Source: REBR01 sp033721915 (lineage in GTDB: Bacteria; Pseudomonadota; Gammaproteobacteria; Pseudomonadales; Oleiphilaceae). From it: DNA of 64,000 nucleotides. Location: the NCBI GenBank assembly GCA_033721915.1, contig JAWWAC010000007.1:30561-94560 (forward strand). Direction: 5' to 3'. Below are positions 54,619 to 62,998 of this stretch, in pieces; position 1 is the stretch's first letter, and every line of letters starts with the position of its first letter. Both the position numbers and the translations under genes were made by a program. Under the pieces are notes generated by a model. That model worked only from the letters and a program-made list of their open reading frames with translations. It did no database searches and was not told where the DNA came from.

Positions 54619-56302
54619 GTTGCGTCCCTGGCTTGGGCTGCTGATGAGCCGGCGTTGGCGGTTGCTGGCGGGTGGGCTGCTGATGGCCGCCACACTGCTC
54701 TCCGGGGTGGGGCTGCTGACTCTCTCCGGCTGGTTTATCACCGCCACCGGTGTGACGGCGCTGGCCTGGGCCGCCGGTCTGGCCGCCAGCCTTGAGGTCT
54801 ATGTGCCCGGTGGCGGTATCCGCTTCTTTGCCCTGACCCGCACGGTGTCACGCTACCTGGAGCGGCTTTACAACCACGACACGGTGCTGCGGCTTCTCTC
54901 GGATCTGCGGGTGCAGATGTTCCGCTCACTGAGCCAGCTGGACGGGCTGACACAGGCCCGCTACCAGGCCTCCCAGTGGCTCAACCGGCTGACCCGTGAT
55001 ATCGACACACTGGATAACCTCTATCTGCGCCTTCTGGCACCGCCACTGGTGGCCCTGCTGGGGACCCTGCTGATGGCACTGGGCATGGCCCTGTTTCTGC
55101 CCGGCCCGGCCGTGTTGCTGCTGATCTGGCTGTTGCTGGTGCTGTTGCTGGTCACGGTGGTGATGGCTCTCTGGGGGCGGCGCCTGAGCCGGACCCAGGT
55201 GACCCGGGCGGACCGACTGCGGGTGAGGGCCATCGAGCAGCTGCAGGGGCTGGCGGAGCTCCAGGCCTGGCAGGCTCTGGAGGCCCACCAGCAGCAGCTG
55301 CTGGCACTGGAGCGGGGCCAGTCCAGTGACCGCTGCCGCCTTGAGGGCCGTGGTGCCGTGGGACAGGCGCTGGTGGTGGCCGGTGTGCAGGGTGCGTTGG
55401 TGCTGGTTCTGGTGATGACCCTGTCCGCCTATCAGCAGGGTCTGATCAGTGCCCCGGTGCTGGTGATGCTGCCACTGGGGGTGATGGCACTGGCCGAGGC
55501 CTACAGTGCACTGCCGGGGGCTTTTGTGCACTGGGGCAGCAGCGAGGCGGCCGCTGCCCGGCTGAACGAGCAGGGCGCCCTGGCCGGGCGTCTTGCCACC
55601 CCGGGGCAGCCAGAGACACCGGCGCCCATGGCGGCACTGGCGTGGCGCCAGGCGGGGTTTTCCCATGACACTCAGCGCCTGTTCCGGGGGCTGAATCTGA
55701 CACTGGCGCCCGGTGAGAAGCTGGCCATTGTGGGGCCCTCCGGTGCCGGCAAGTCAACACTGGCGGCCCTGGCCGCCCGCCTGGTGGAGCCGGATCAGGG
55801 GCAGGTCTGCTGGGGCGGAGTGCCACTGTGGGCCCTTGATACGGCGGCCTGGCGGAGTCAGACGGCGGTACTGACCCAGAACGCCCATCTGTTCAATGAC
55901 ACGGTGGCGGCCAACCTGCGTGTGGCCGACCCCGATGCCAGTGACCAGGCACTGTGGCAGGCACTGGAGAAGGTGGCGCTGGCGCAGTGGCTGTCTGGCC
56001 TGGAGCTGGGGCTGGACACACCGGTGGGGGATTTCGGGCGGCAGCTTTCCGGCGGGGAGGGACGGCGCCTGGCACTGGCCCGGCTCTATCTGCGCAACCC
56101 GGCACTGGTGATTCTGGACGAGCCACTCACCGGGCTGGACGGGGCCACCGCCCGCCATGTGGTTCGCCATCTGGATGAGTTCCTGTCACAGCGCTCGGCG
56201 CTGCTGCTGGGTCATGAGGTGGCGGCTCTGCCGGCGGCGGACCGGGTGTTGCTGCTGACCCGTGAGGGAGCGCTCACGGAATGGGCCGGCGAGGCTGGCT
56301 GA
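54611..56302 (+). CDS. cydC: CydC ABC exporter subunit
   Basis: The 563-residue partner of CydD has six helices (about 10-310) and an ATPase domain with Walker A GPSGAGKST, signature RQLSGGEGRRLALARL and Walker B LVILDEPLTGLD. The CydC-specific N-terminal pattern LLTLSGWFITATGV and EVYVPGGGIRFFALTRTVSRYLERL is present. The start lies within cydD after GAGG. Having cydDC in the same operon as a CIO-type oxidase is less common than with bd-I. Confidence 0.94.
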   Translation: MGELRPWLGLLMSRRWRLLAGGLLMAATLLSGVGLLTLSGWFITATGVTALAWAAGLAASLEVYVPGGGIRFFALTRTVSRYLERLYNHDTVLRLLSDLRVQMFRSLSQLDGLTQARYQASQWLNRLTRDIDTLDNLYLRLLAPPLVALLGTLLMALGMALFLPGPAVLLLIWLLLVLLLVTVVMALWGRRLSRTQVTRADRLRVRAIEQLQGLAELQAWQALEAHQQQLLALERGQSSDRCRLEGRGAVGQALVVAGVQGALVLVLVMTLSAYQQGLISAPVLVMLPLGVMALAEAYSALPGAFVHWGSSEAAAARLNEQGALAGRLATPGQPETPAPMAALAWRQAGFSHDTQRLFRGLNLTLAPGEKLAIVGPSGAGKSTLAALAARLVEPDQGQVCWGGVPLWALDTAAWRSQTAVLTQNAHLFNDTVAANLRVADPDASDQALWQALEKVALAQWLSGLELGLDTPVGDFGRQLSGGEGRRLALARLYLRNPALVILDEPLTGLDGATARHVVRHLDEFLSQRSALLLGHEVAALPAADRVLLLTREGALTEWAGEAG

Positions 56303-56312
56303 GGCCGGTCCG

Positions 56313-57287
56313 CTACTGACCCCAGCGGGCCGGTGTGCCCCGGACATCCACATGCACAAAGGGGCCACGCCAGGCGTTGGGCCCGTAGAGGCCGGTGCCC
56401 CCTTCCAGGTCCGGGCGCCGGTGGCGCTCCGGCAGGCTGCTGGCCAGGTCGTAGAGGAGGCGGGCATCGTCCCTGTCGGCGGCGCCGTCGCCATTGAGGT
56501 CGTCCATGCGACCGGCCGGGGCTTTCATGTCCACAAAGATATCCGCCGCACCGCCCCAGAGATGGCGGGAATAGGCCACGTTCTTGATGGTCCTGTTGTA
56601 GAAAGGGGTGCGGTAACCGCTCATCACATGGAAGCGATCCGCCGGGATGCCCAGCACCCGGTTCACATCCCCCAGCAGCAGCTCCAGCTTGATGATCAGC
56701 TTGGGGCGCACCATGACATACATGGGGTAGTCGTTGGTCTGCTTGCTCAGGAACTGCTCCAGGCGGAAGTGGGGCGACAGCCAGGTGCCCCGGTTGGCGG
56801 CGGTGACTTCCACCAGGCCCGCGGGCTTGCGGTCAATGGCCTGCCCGGGCCTTGGCGGGGGGTAGTCCCCCACGCGGAAGCCCTTGATGCGCCCCTGTTG
56901 TTTCTCATCCAGCGAAGTCAGTACAAACAGCTGCAGTGTCATCACCTCACCGGTGCTGAGGTTGCTGAGGGTGGCCGGGTAGACACCGCTGTCCCCGGGC
57001 GGGTGCCACAGCCAGCTGGCCGGGCCCTGTTGCACCAGTCGCCCCGCGGAGTGGGTCAGGGTAAAGCGGTCCGTCCCGGGGGTAACCACCGACACCGGCA
57101 TGGGCTGGCCTGGACGGGCCAGTCCGTAGAAGCGGTAATAGGGGCTGACCACGCCGTTGACCGATGCGCTGAAACCCAGTTCCCCCGGGTCAAACTCCGA
57201 CGCTGCGGCGTTGACCACTGGCCCGGTCAGCCACAGTGCAAGTGTCAACAGAAACCCCGTGAAACCGGACAGGAACCTTGCCATCAC
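56313..57287 (-). CDS. MepK/YcbK-like M15 murein endopeptidase with inserted Ca-binding loop
   Basis: The 324-residue exported protein has a signal peptide, a beta-rich N-terminal domain (about 30-150) and a DUF882/M15A peptidase domain. Zinc ligands are H242 and D249 (SRHLWGGAADIF) and H312 (VHVDVRG); SGYRTPFYN precedes them. E. coli MepK (YcbK) cleaves L,D-crosslinks and is only about 182 residues, so the N-terminal domain is extra. Between D249 and H312 lies DLNGDGAADRDD (263-274), a dockerin/EF-hand-like calcium loop, unusual in this family. It is encoded just after the L,D-transpeptidase, as in E. coli ycbB-ycbK. Confidence 0.88.
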   Translation of the reverse strand: MMARFLSGFTGFLLTLALWLTGPVVNAAASEFDPGELGFSASVNGVVSPYYRFYGLARPGQPMPVSVVTPGTDRFTLTHSAGRLVQQGPASWLWHPPGDSGVYPATLSNLSTGEVMTLQLFVLTSLDEKQQGRIKGFRVGDYPPPRPGQAIDRKPAGLVEVTAANRGTWLSPHFRLEQFLSKQTNDYPMYVMVRPKLIIKLELLLGDVNRVLGIPADRFHVMSGYRTPFYNRTIKNVAYSRHLWGGAADIFVDMKAPAGRMDDLNGDGAADRDDARLLYDLASSLPERHRRPDLEGGTGLYGPNAWRGPFVHVDVRGTPARWGQ

Positions 57288-57296
57288 CGTCTCCTG

Positions 57297-59015
57297 CTAA
57301 AGAACACTGGCGTTAAGGGCCTGGCCCAGGGGGCCGTCCCGGTTGTACAGATCACGGCGCAGCTGCAATGTGCCGTCTTCATCGGCCCAGGCGGTCCAGT
57401 ACTGGATGTGCACCGGCACGGTTTCCCGCAGGTTCACCGCCTGTGTCCGGCCGCTGGCCACCAGTGCGTCAATGCGCTCACGGGTCCAGGACGGATCCCG
57501 GCCAAGCAGTGTCTGGGCCAGTGTCATGGGGTCCTCCACCCGCACGCAGCCGGAGCTGAAAGCCCGGTTGGCCTGGCGGAACAGGTCGCGGGCGGGCGTA
57601 TCATGAAGATAGACGTTAAACCGGTTGGGGAACATGAATTTTACCTGGCCCAGCGCATTCTCGGGGCCCGGTTGCTGCACCAGCCGGTAGGGGAAATCCC
57701 GCGGCGATACGGACTGCCAGTCCACACTGGCCGGGTCGATGGTCTCCCGCTCCGCGCCCCAGCCGCTGTAGACGTGAAAGCCCAGGCGCTGCAGATAGTC
57801 CGGGTCATTGCGGATCTGTGGCAGCTGGTCCCGTACCGCCAGGCTGGGAGGGACGATCCAGGTGGGGTTGAATTCCAGGTAACGGATCTGGTCACTGAAC
57901 ACCGGTGTGCGTCGGTAGTCCCGTCCCACAATGACCCGCTGCTTCAGGACGGTTTTCTCCCCCTCCACATAGCTGAGTGTGAATCCGGCAATATTCACCA
58001 GCACATAACGGTCCCCCAGATGCCGTGGCAGCCAGCGCCAGCGCTCGAGGTTCACATCCAGCTGTTTCAGGCGCTGCTCCGGCGTGACATTCAGTGCCGC
58101 CAGAGTGGCGGGGCCGATAATGCCATCGGGCTCCAGCCCGTGGCGGTTCTGGAAGCGTTCCAGTGCGGCGGTGAGTGACGGGTCCAGTGGCTGGGAAGCC
58201 GGAGGGGTGGATTCCCCCGCGGATGGCTCTGGCACCTCCGTGGATGGCTCTTCCCCCGTTGATGGCTCTACTGCCGTTGATGGGGCTGACTCCACAGAAC
58301 CGGTTTTCAGGTCTCCCAGCAGGCGCAGTCGTTGCCTCAGGTCAGGAATCAGGGCCGACTCCTGTCCGGGGCGGATCAGTCCACTGGCGGTCAGTGTCGG
58401 CCAGGGCTCCTGTCTGAGTCGGGCGAGCTGGCTGCGTGCCTCTTTCAGTGCGCGGAACTGAGGATGCACCGGGGACAGGGCCGCCAGGTGATGCCTGACG
58501 GTGCCTTCCGCCAGGGCACTGGCCAGCAGGTGTTCCAGGTCCTGGTTGTGTCTTGCGGCAAACCACTCAGGGTCGATGGTTTCCGGGTTCACCTTGCCCC
58601 TGGACAGGTGGGCCGCCAGGACAATAAAGCTCTCGGACAGCAGCAGGTCCAGGTCCACCCGGGCCCGTTCCGCCAGGGTGTTGTCCCTGGCGGAATCCAG
58701 GCGGGCCCTGATGGCGGCATGATGATAGTCCTCCGGGTTCAGGCCCTGGTCACCGGCGTCGTCCACCGCCGCCAGCAGCTCCCGGGCCTGGGGGCTCAGC
58801 GCTCCCTCCTGCCACCAGGCCAGCCTGAAGCCCTGGCTCTGGTAGAAGCGTTGCAGTGGCTCGGTGGCCTTGAGTGGCTGGTCCGCGGCCATCAGCGGGA
58901 ACCCCGAATCCAGGGCATTGAAACGCAGGCGCAGGTTGTCACTGGCCAGTGCCGCTGAAGGCAGCAGGCAGGCGATGAGCAGTAGGACAGTGCCGAAAGG
59001 GGCAGGCAGCTTCAT
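57297..59015 (-). CDS. ldtD: L,D-transpeptidase, LdtD/YcbB-like
   Basis: The 572-residue protein forms 3-3 crosslinks in peptidoglycan. After a signal peptide come the YcbB scaffold domain, a peptidoglycan-binding domain (RLRLLGDL ... LERFQNRHGLEPDGIIGPATLAALN) and the YkuD catalytic domain with HDTPARDLF and the nucleophile Cys in RAFSSGCVRVEDP. A low-complexity Glu/Pro/Ser/Thr linker (about residues 237-275) splits the peptidoglycan-binding domain. It probably forms an operon with the MepK-like gene nine bases downstream, pairing a crosslink-making and a crosslink-cutting enzyme. Confidence 0.94.
   Translation of the reverse strand: MKLPAPFGTVLLLIACLLPSAALASDNLRLRFNALDSGFPLMAADQPLKATEPLQRFYQSQGFRLAWWQEGALSPQARELLAAVDDAGDQGLNPEDYHHAAIRARLDSARDNTLAERARVDLDLLLSESFIVLAAHLSRGKVNPETIDPEWFAARHNQDLEHLLASALAEGTVRHHLAALSPVHPQFRALKEARSQLARLRQEPWPTLTASGLIRPGQESALIPDLRQRLRLLGDLKTGSVESAPSTAVEPSTGEEPSTEVPEPSAGESTPPASQPLDPSLTAALERFQNRHGLEPDGIIGPATLAALNVTPEQRLKQLDVNLERWRWLPRHLGDRYVLVNIAGFTLSYVEGEKTVLKQRVIVGRDYRRTPVFSDQIRYLEFNPTWIVPPSLAVRDQLPQIRNDPDYLQRLGFHVYSGWGAERETIDPASVDWQSVSPRDFPYRLVQQPGPENALGQVKFMFPNRFNVYLHDTPARDLFRQANRAFSSGCVRVEDPMTLAQTLLGRDPSWTRERIDALVASGRTQAVNLRETVPVHIQYWTAWADEDGTLQLRRDLYNRDGPLGQALNASVL
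58222..58269 (-). repeat. Short imperfect repeats coding the LdtD linker
   Basis: GATGGCTCT occurs at 58222-58230, 58243-58251 and 58261-58269 (plus-strand reading) with 21- and 18-base spacing, encoding the EPS/EPST units of the LdtD linker. The repeats are prone to slippage, so linker length may vary between strains. Confidence 0.75.
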
Positions 59016-59133
59016 TGTGGTTCTCTCAACAGTAAACGGCGGGGAAAACTGGGTACTATAATAGAGCGTCGCCGATAACAGGCAACAGGCAACAGGTCAT
59101 TGGCCCGGGCGCAGCGCTCTCTCTTTGCGGCCC

Positions 59134-60282
59134 TCAGTCCGGGCCGCCGTCACCGCGGCGGAATGGCAGCGCCGATTCCGCCTCGGCGGCATAGGCGGCC
59201 ACGGCCCCGGATTCACGCTGGCAGAAATCCGCCACCGCATGGCGGAAACCCGGTTCCGCCACCCAGTGGTAGGAGCGCAGCTGCTGCGGACGGAAGCCCC
59301 GGCGCAGCTTGTGCTCCCCCTGGGCGCCGGCGTCGAAGCGCTCAAGCCCCAGTGCGATGCACAGATCAATGCCCTGGTAGTAGCAGGCCTCGAAGTGCAG
59401 GTGGTCGAACTCCTCCAGGCAGCCCCAGTAGCGCCCGTAGAGAGTGCTGTCATCGTGCAGGAACAGCGCCGCGGCACAGTAACGGCCCTGGTGGCTGGCC
59501 ATGACCAGGCTCAGGTGTTGCGGCAGGCTCTGGTGCAGGTGCTGGAAAAATTCCCGGTTCAGGTAGGGAGACTGGCCATGCTTGAGGTAGGTGGCCTGGT
59601 AGAAGACGTAAAAGGCCTCCAGTGCCTCGGGGCGGATGTCACTGCCAGTGAGGTGGTGCAGTGTGATGCCCTGTTCCGCCACCTGCCGTCGCTCCTTGCG
59701 GATCTGTTTGCGGCGTCTGGCGTTGAGCGTGTCCAGAAAATCCTCAAAGCTTCTGAATCCCCGGTTCTGCCAGTGAAACTGGCAGTTCAGCCGGGTCATC
59801 AGTGCCGGATGGTCGCTGATGGCCGCCTGCGTGGCGGCGTCCGGGAACAGCAGGTGCCATGAGGAAGCACCGGTGGCTTCCCCGTGGGCCAGTAACTGGT
59901 CACAGGCGGCCCGGCCCATGGCCCGGGCATCGGCCCCCGGGGCCAGTAACAGACGGGGCCCCACGGAGGGGGTAAAGGGCACGGCGGTGAGCAGTTTCGG
60001 GTAATAGTTCAGGCCCTGTTCCGCCCAGGCCTGTGCCCAGGCCCAGTCGAAAACATACTCGCCATAGGAGTGGCCCTTGAGGTAGCAGGGCATGGCCGCC
60101 ACCAGCTTGCCGTCGTGGCCATGGTGGACCCAGTGCTGCGGCGCCCAACCGGTGCGGGCGGTGGTACAGCCGGTTTTCTCAAGGCCATGGAGAAAGGCAT
60201 GGCGCAGAAAGGGGTTTTCGGCACCCTGTAGCCGGTCCCAGTCACGGGCATCCACTTCCGAAAGGCTGTTTAAAAAGGGCAT
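59134..60282 (-). CDS. DUF482/FemAB-like GNAT protein
   Basis: The 382-residue cytosolic protein belongs to the DUF482 group, related to FemAB/GNAT acyltransferases. It shows LSEVDARDWDRLQGAENPFLRHAFL at the N-terminus, then SYGEYVFDWAWAQAWAEQGLNYYPKL, and a C-terminal FEACYYQGIDLCIALGLERFDAGAQGEHK split over two helices. Members have been annotated as peptidoglycan-biosynthesis or recognition proteins without firm biochemistry. It precedes the LdtD/MepK pair in transcription direction with a 118-base gap, so a cell-wall role is only suggested. The start is the ATG at 60282. Confidence 0.88.
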   Translation of the reverse strand: MPFLNSLSEVDARDWDRLQGAENPFLRHAFLHGLEKTGCTTARTGWAPQHWVHHGHDGKLVAAMPCYLKGHSYGEYVFDWAWAQAWAEQGLNYYPKLLTAVPFTPSVGPRLLLAPGADARAMGRAACDQLLAHGEATGASSWHLLFPDAATQAAISDHPALMTRLNCQFHWQNRGFRSFEDFLDTLNARRRKQIRKERRQVAEQGITLHHLTGSDIRPEALEAFYVFYQATYLKHGQSPYLNREFFQHLHQSLPQHLSLVMASHQGRYCAAALFLHDDSTLYGRYWGCLEEFDHLHFEACYYQGIDLCIALGLERFDAGAQGEHKLRRGFRPQQLRSYHWVAEPGFRHAVADFCQRESGAVAAYAAEAESALPFRRGDGGPD

Positions 60283-60365
60283 TCAGTCACCGTCACATTG
60301 ACAGGGCCATCGATGGGGGCCCCGAAGCCATGCATTCCCGGGAGGCAGCCTTCAATTGTGTGCCC

Positions 60366-61727
60366 TCAACCCGTGGCGGCGGGCATGGTGAGAATGGCGG
60401 AGGCAATGCCGAAATAGATCAGTATGCCCGCCACGTCCACGATAAAGGTAACCACCGGGGCACTGGCGGTGGCCGGGTCCAGATCCAGCAGGTTGAGCAC
60501 AAAGGGCAGTGACATGCCGATCAGGCTGCCTGCCAGTACCACGATAATCATGGTCAGAGCCACCACCGTGGCCATGTCAGGACCGCCGCGCCAGAGACCG
60601 ATGCCGGATACGGCCAGTGCCATGGTCAGGCCCAGTGCGCCACCGACACTGAATTCCCGAACCAGCATGCGGGCCCAGTCCTTCATGACCACATCGCCGG
60701 TGGCGATGGCCCGCACCATCAGTGTGGCGGACTGGGCGCCGGCATTACCGGCACTGGCAATCAGCAGTGGCAGAAAGAACACCAGCCCCACATGTTCGGC
60801 AATGGTCTCCTCGTACATGGCAATGCCGGCCCCGGAGAAGACGTTGGCGAACACCAGCAGAACCAGCCACAGCACCCGTTTCTGGTACAGGACTTTCAGG
60901 CTGACTTGGCTGACGCCACCGGTCATGGCTCCCACGTTGGCGCTCTTGTGGAAGTCTTCCGTGGCTTCCTCTTCCTGTACGTCCATGGCGTCATCGTGGG
61001 TCACAATGCCCACCATGCGGTCCTGTTCGTCCAGTACCGGGACCGCCAGCAGGTCGTAGTCCGCCACCATCTGTGCGGCCACGGACTGTGGCTCGTCGGC
61101 GCGGACCGTGACCGGGTCCTGCTGCATCAGGTCTTCCACACGGTCGTCGCCGTTGGCCACCACAAGGCCGCTCAGACTGACGGTGCCCACCAGCTTGCGC
61201 TCGCTGTCGAGCACATAGGCGATGTAGATGGTTTCCTTGTCCAGTGCCTGTGCCCGGAGCTTCTCGATGGCCTGGCGGGCCGTGTGGTGGCTGGCCACGG
61301 TGGCGTATTCGCTGGTCATGATGGCGCCGACCGTGCCCTCCTGGTAACTGGTCAGCCGCAGAAGGTCTTCCCGCTCCGCCTTGGCCAGTGCCGGCATCAG
61401 GGACTCCTGCACGTCTTCCGGCAGCTCCTGGTAGAGGTCGGCCCGGTCGTCGGCGTTCATTTCCGTAAACAGCCGCGCCAGTGCATGGCGGTTGAGACGG
61501 CGCACCATGCTCAACTGGTGGGCCGGCTTGAGGTAGGCCAGCACCCGTGACTGATTTTTCAGGTCCAGCTGGTCAAACAGTCGAAAGGCGTGTTCCGCTT
61601 CAAGCTCGTCAATAACCGCACCCACCTCGGCGGGGTGTCGGCTATTGAGAAGCTCAAAGGCCTTCTCGAATTCACTGTTCTCAAGCAGCTCTTCTACTTC
61701 ATCCTGCAGATCCAGAGTTTCAGTCAT
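60366..61727 (-). CDS. mgtE: MgtE magnesium channel
   Basis: MgtE is a Mg2+-gated Mg2+ channel. The 453-residue protein has the N-terminal helical domain (about 30-135), a CBS pair (about 140-255) with GAIMTSEYATV and IVTHDDAMDV, a connecting helix and five helices (about 290-450). The conserved pore-region stretches LPLLIASAGNAGAQSATLMVRAIA and LRREF-like VREFSVGGALG are visible. Its ATG overlaps the end of apbE by eight bases, so it is translated after apbE. Confidence 0.96.
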   Translation of the reverse strand: MTETLDLQDEVEELLENSEFEKAFELLNSRHPAEVGAVIDELEAEHAFRLFDQLDLKNQSRVLAYLKPAHQLSMVRRLNRHALARLFTEMNADDRADLYQELPEDVQESLMPALAKAEREDLLRLTSYQEGTVGAIMTSEYATVASHHTARQAIEKLRAQALDKETIYIAYVLDSERKLVGTVSLSGLVVANGDDRVEDLMQQDPVTVRADEPQSVAAQMVADYDLLAVPVLDEQDRMVGIVTHDDAMDVQEEEATEDFHKSANVGAMTGGVSQVSLKVLYQKRVLWLVLLVFANVFSGAGIAMYEETIAEHVGLVFFLPLLIASAGNAGAQSATLMVRAIATGDVVMKDWARMLVREFSVGGALGLTMALAVSGIGLWRGGPDMATVVALTMIIVVLAGSLIGMSLPFVLNLLDLDPATASAPVVTFIVDVAGILIYFGIASAILTMPAATG

Positions 61728-62829
61728 TCAGCAGTCCCTCGGAGTTTTGATAGCTGGCTTCTTTGATGGGTGCCAGATACGGCTCATCCAGCATGGCCTC
61801 AAAGGCGGAAGACAGATGGGTGCGGAATTCACCACCGCGCCGCTCAATCAGCAGTGCGGGGATGTCGTGTTTTTCCGCAAAGGCGAGACTCTCGTGGGTG
61901 CCCATCACCATGAAGCTGGTGGCCAGTGCGTTGGCTTCGGTGTTACTGGGGGTGAAGACACTGGTGGAGGCCAGGCGGTGGCGCACGGGCTGGCCGGTAC
62001 GGGGGTTGATGATATGGGAATAGCGCCGGCCGTCGTGCTGGAAGTAATTGCGGTAGTCGCCGGAGGTGGCCAGTGACTGGTCGTCCAGTGGCACCACATG
62101 CTGGGCCTGCTTTTCTCCGTCACGGGGTATTTCCACGCCCACCTGCCAGGGCCGCTCGGGGCTGCGGCGCCCGGCGGCGGTGATGTCACCGCCGATGTTC
62201 ACCATGAAGTTGCCGATCCCACGGGCCCGCAGGTAGTCCGCCACGGCATCCACGGCAAAGCCCTTGGCGATGCCGGAGACATTCACATTCAGGTCCGTCA
62301 GGCGCCGTGCCCGTTGCCTGTCCATGTCCAGCTCCAGGTTGTCGATGCCGGACTGGGACAGGCGCTTTTGCAGTTCCTCCTCATCGGGGCGTCCTTCCGG
62401 GCGGGCCTCGGGGCCGAAGCTCCACAGGTTGACCAGCCCGCCCACAGTGACATCAAAGGCGCCGTCGGTTTTCTCGGCGAACAGCCTGGACTGGTCCAGC
62501 ACGTCCATCAGTGCCGGTGGCAGTGTCACCCACTCCCCCACCTGCGCGTTGTTGAGACGGTTGATGTCCGAGTCCGGCTGGTAGCTGGACATCTGCTGGT
62601 CCACCTGCTGCAGCAGGTCCAGAAAGCCCTGTTCCAGCTCTTTCGCCTCTTGTTCCGGGTAGTCTCCCACCAGTGTGACCTGGTAGAAGGTGCCGAAAAT
62701 GCCCCCCTCAAAACGGGTGGCTGGGGGCAGGTTGTTCCCGTTGTTATTACAGGCCGTGATCAGCGGCAGCAACAGAAACGCCGTCATCAGCGCCATCAGG
62801 GGGTGTCTTTTGCGAAGGATTGCGGACAT
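61720..62829 (-). CDS. apbE: FAD:protein FMN transferase (ApbE)
   Basis: ApbE transfers FMN to Thr of target proteins such as Na+-translocating NADH:quinone reductase and Rnf subunits. The 369-residue precursor is a lipoprotein (lipobox LITAC, Cys27). It shows GTFYQVTL, FDVTVGGLVNLWSFGP, VSGIAKGFAVDAVADYL, NFMVNIGGDI, TSGDYRNYF and HIINPRTGQPV, all typical. It probably acts in the periplasm. It is followed directly by mgtE, which overlaps it, a link to magnesium supply that fits ApbE's Mg2+ requirement. Confidence 0.95.
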   Translation of the reverse strand: MSAILRKRHPLMALMTAFLLLPLITACNNNGNNLPPATRFEGGIFGTFYQVTLVGDYPEQEAKELEQGFLDLLQQVDQQMSSYQPDSDINRLNNAQVGEWVTLPPALMDVLDQSRLFAEKTDGAFDVTVGGLVNLWSFGPEARPEGRPDEEELQKRLSQSGIDNLELDMDRQRARRLTDLNVNVSGIAKGFAVDAVADYLRARGIGNFMVNIGGDITAAGRRSPERPWQVGVEIPRDGEKQAQHVVPLDDQSLATSGDYRNYFQHDGRRYSHIINPRTGQPVRHRLASTSVFTPSNTEANALATSFMVMGTHESLAFAEKHDIPALLIERRGGEFRTHLSSAFEAMLDEPYLAPIKEASYQNSEGLLND

Positions 62830-62941
62830 TAGCGGTTCCTGGGAGTGCGGCCTGTCGTTGGCCGGCAGTATAACGTGCTTTTGTCAGGACTTCAGCGTCA
62901 CAGGGGGGAAGGGGCCGGGCCACAGGGTGGCGGGAACGGAC

Positions 62942-62969
62942 AAAAAAATGCCCCGCCTGGGGCGGGGCA
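62942..62969 (-). terminator. Rho-independent terminator after TRAP gene
   Basis: On the minus strand a 9-bp GC stem (TGCCCCGCC and its complement, 3-base loop) is followed by seven T. It lies about 30 bases after the stop codon of the TRAP binding-protein gene. Confidence 0.93.
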
Positions 62970-62998
62970 CTGACTGGTGCCTTGGTTGTTGAAAGGGT

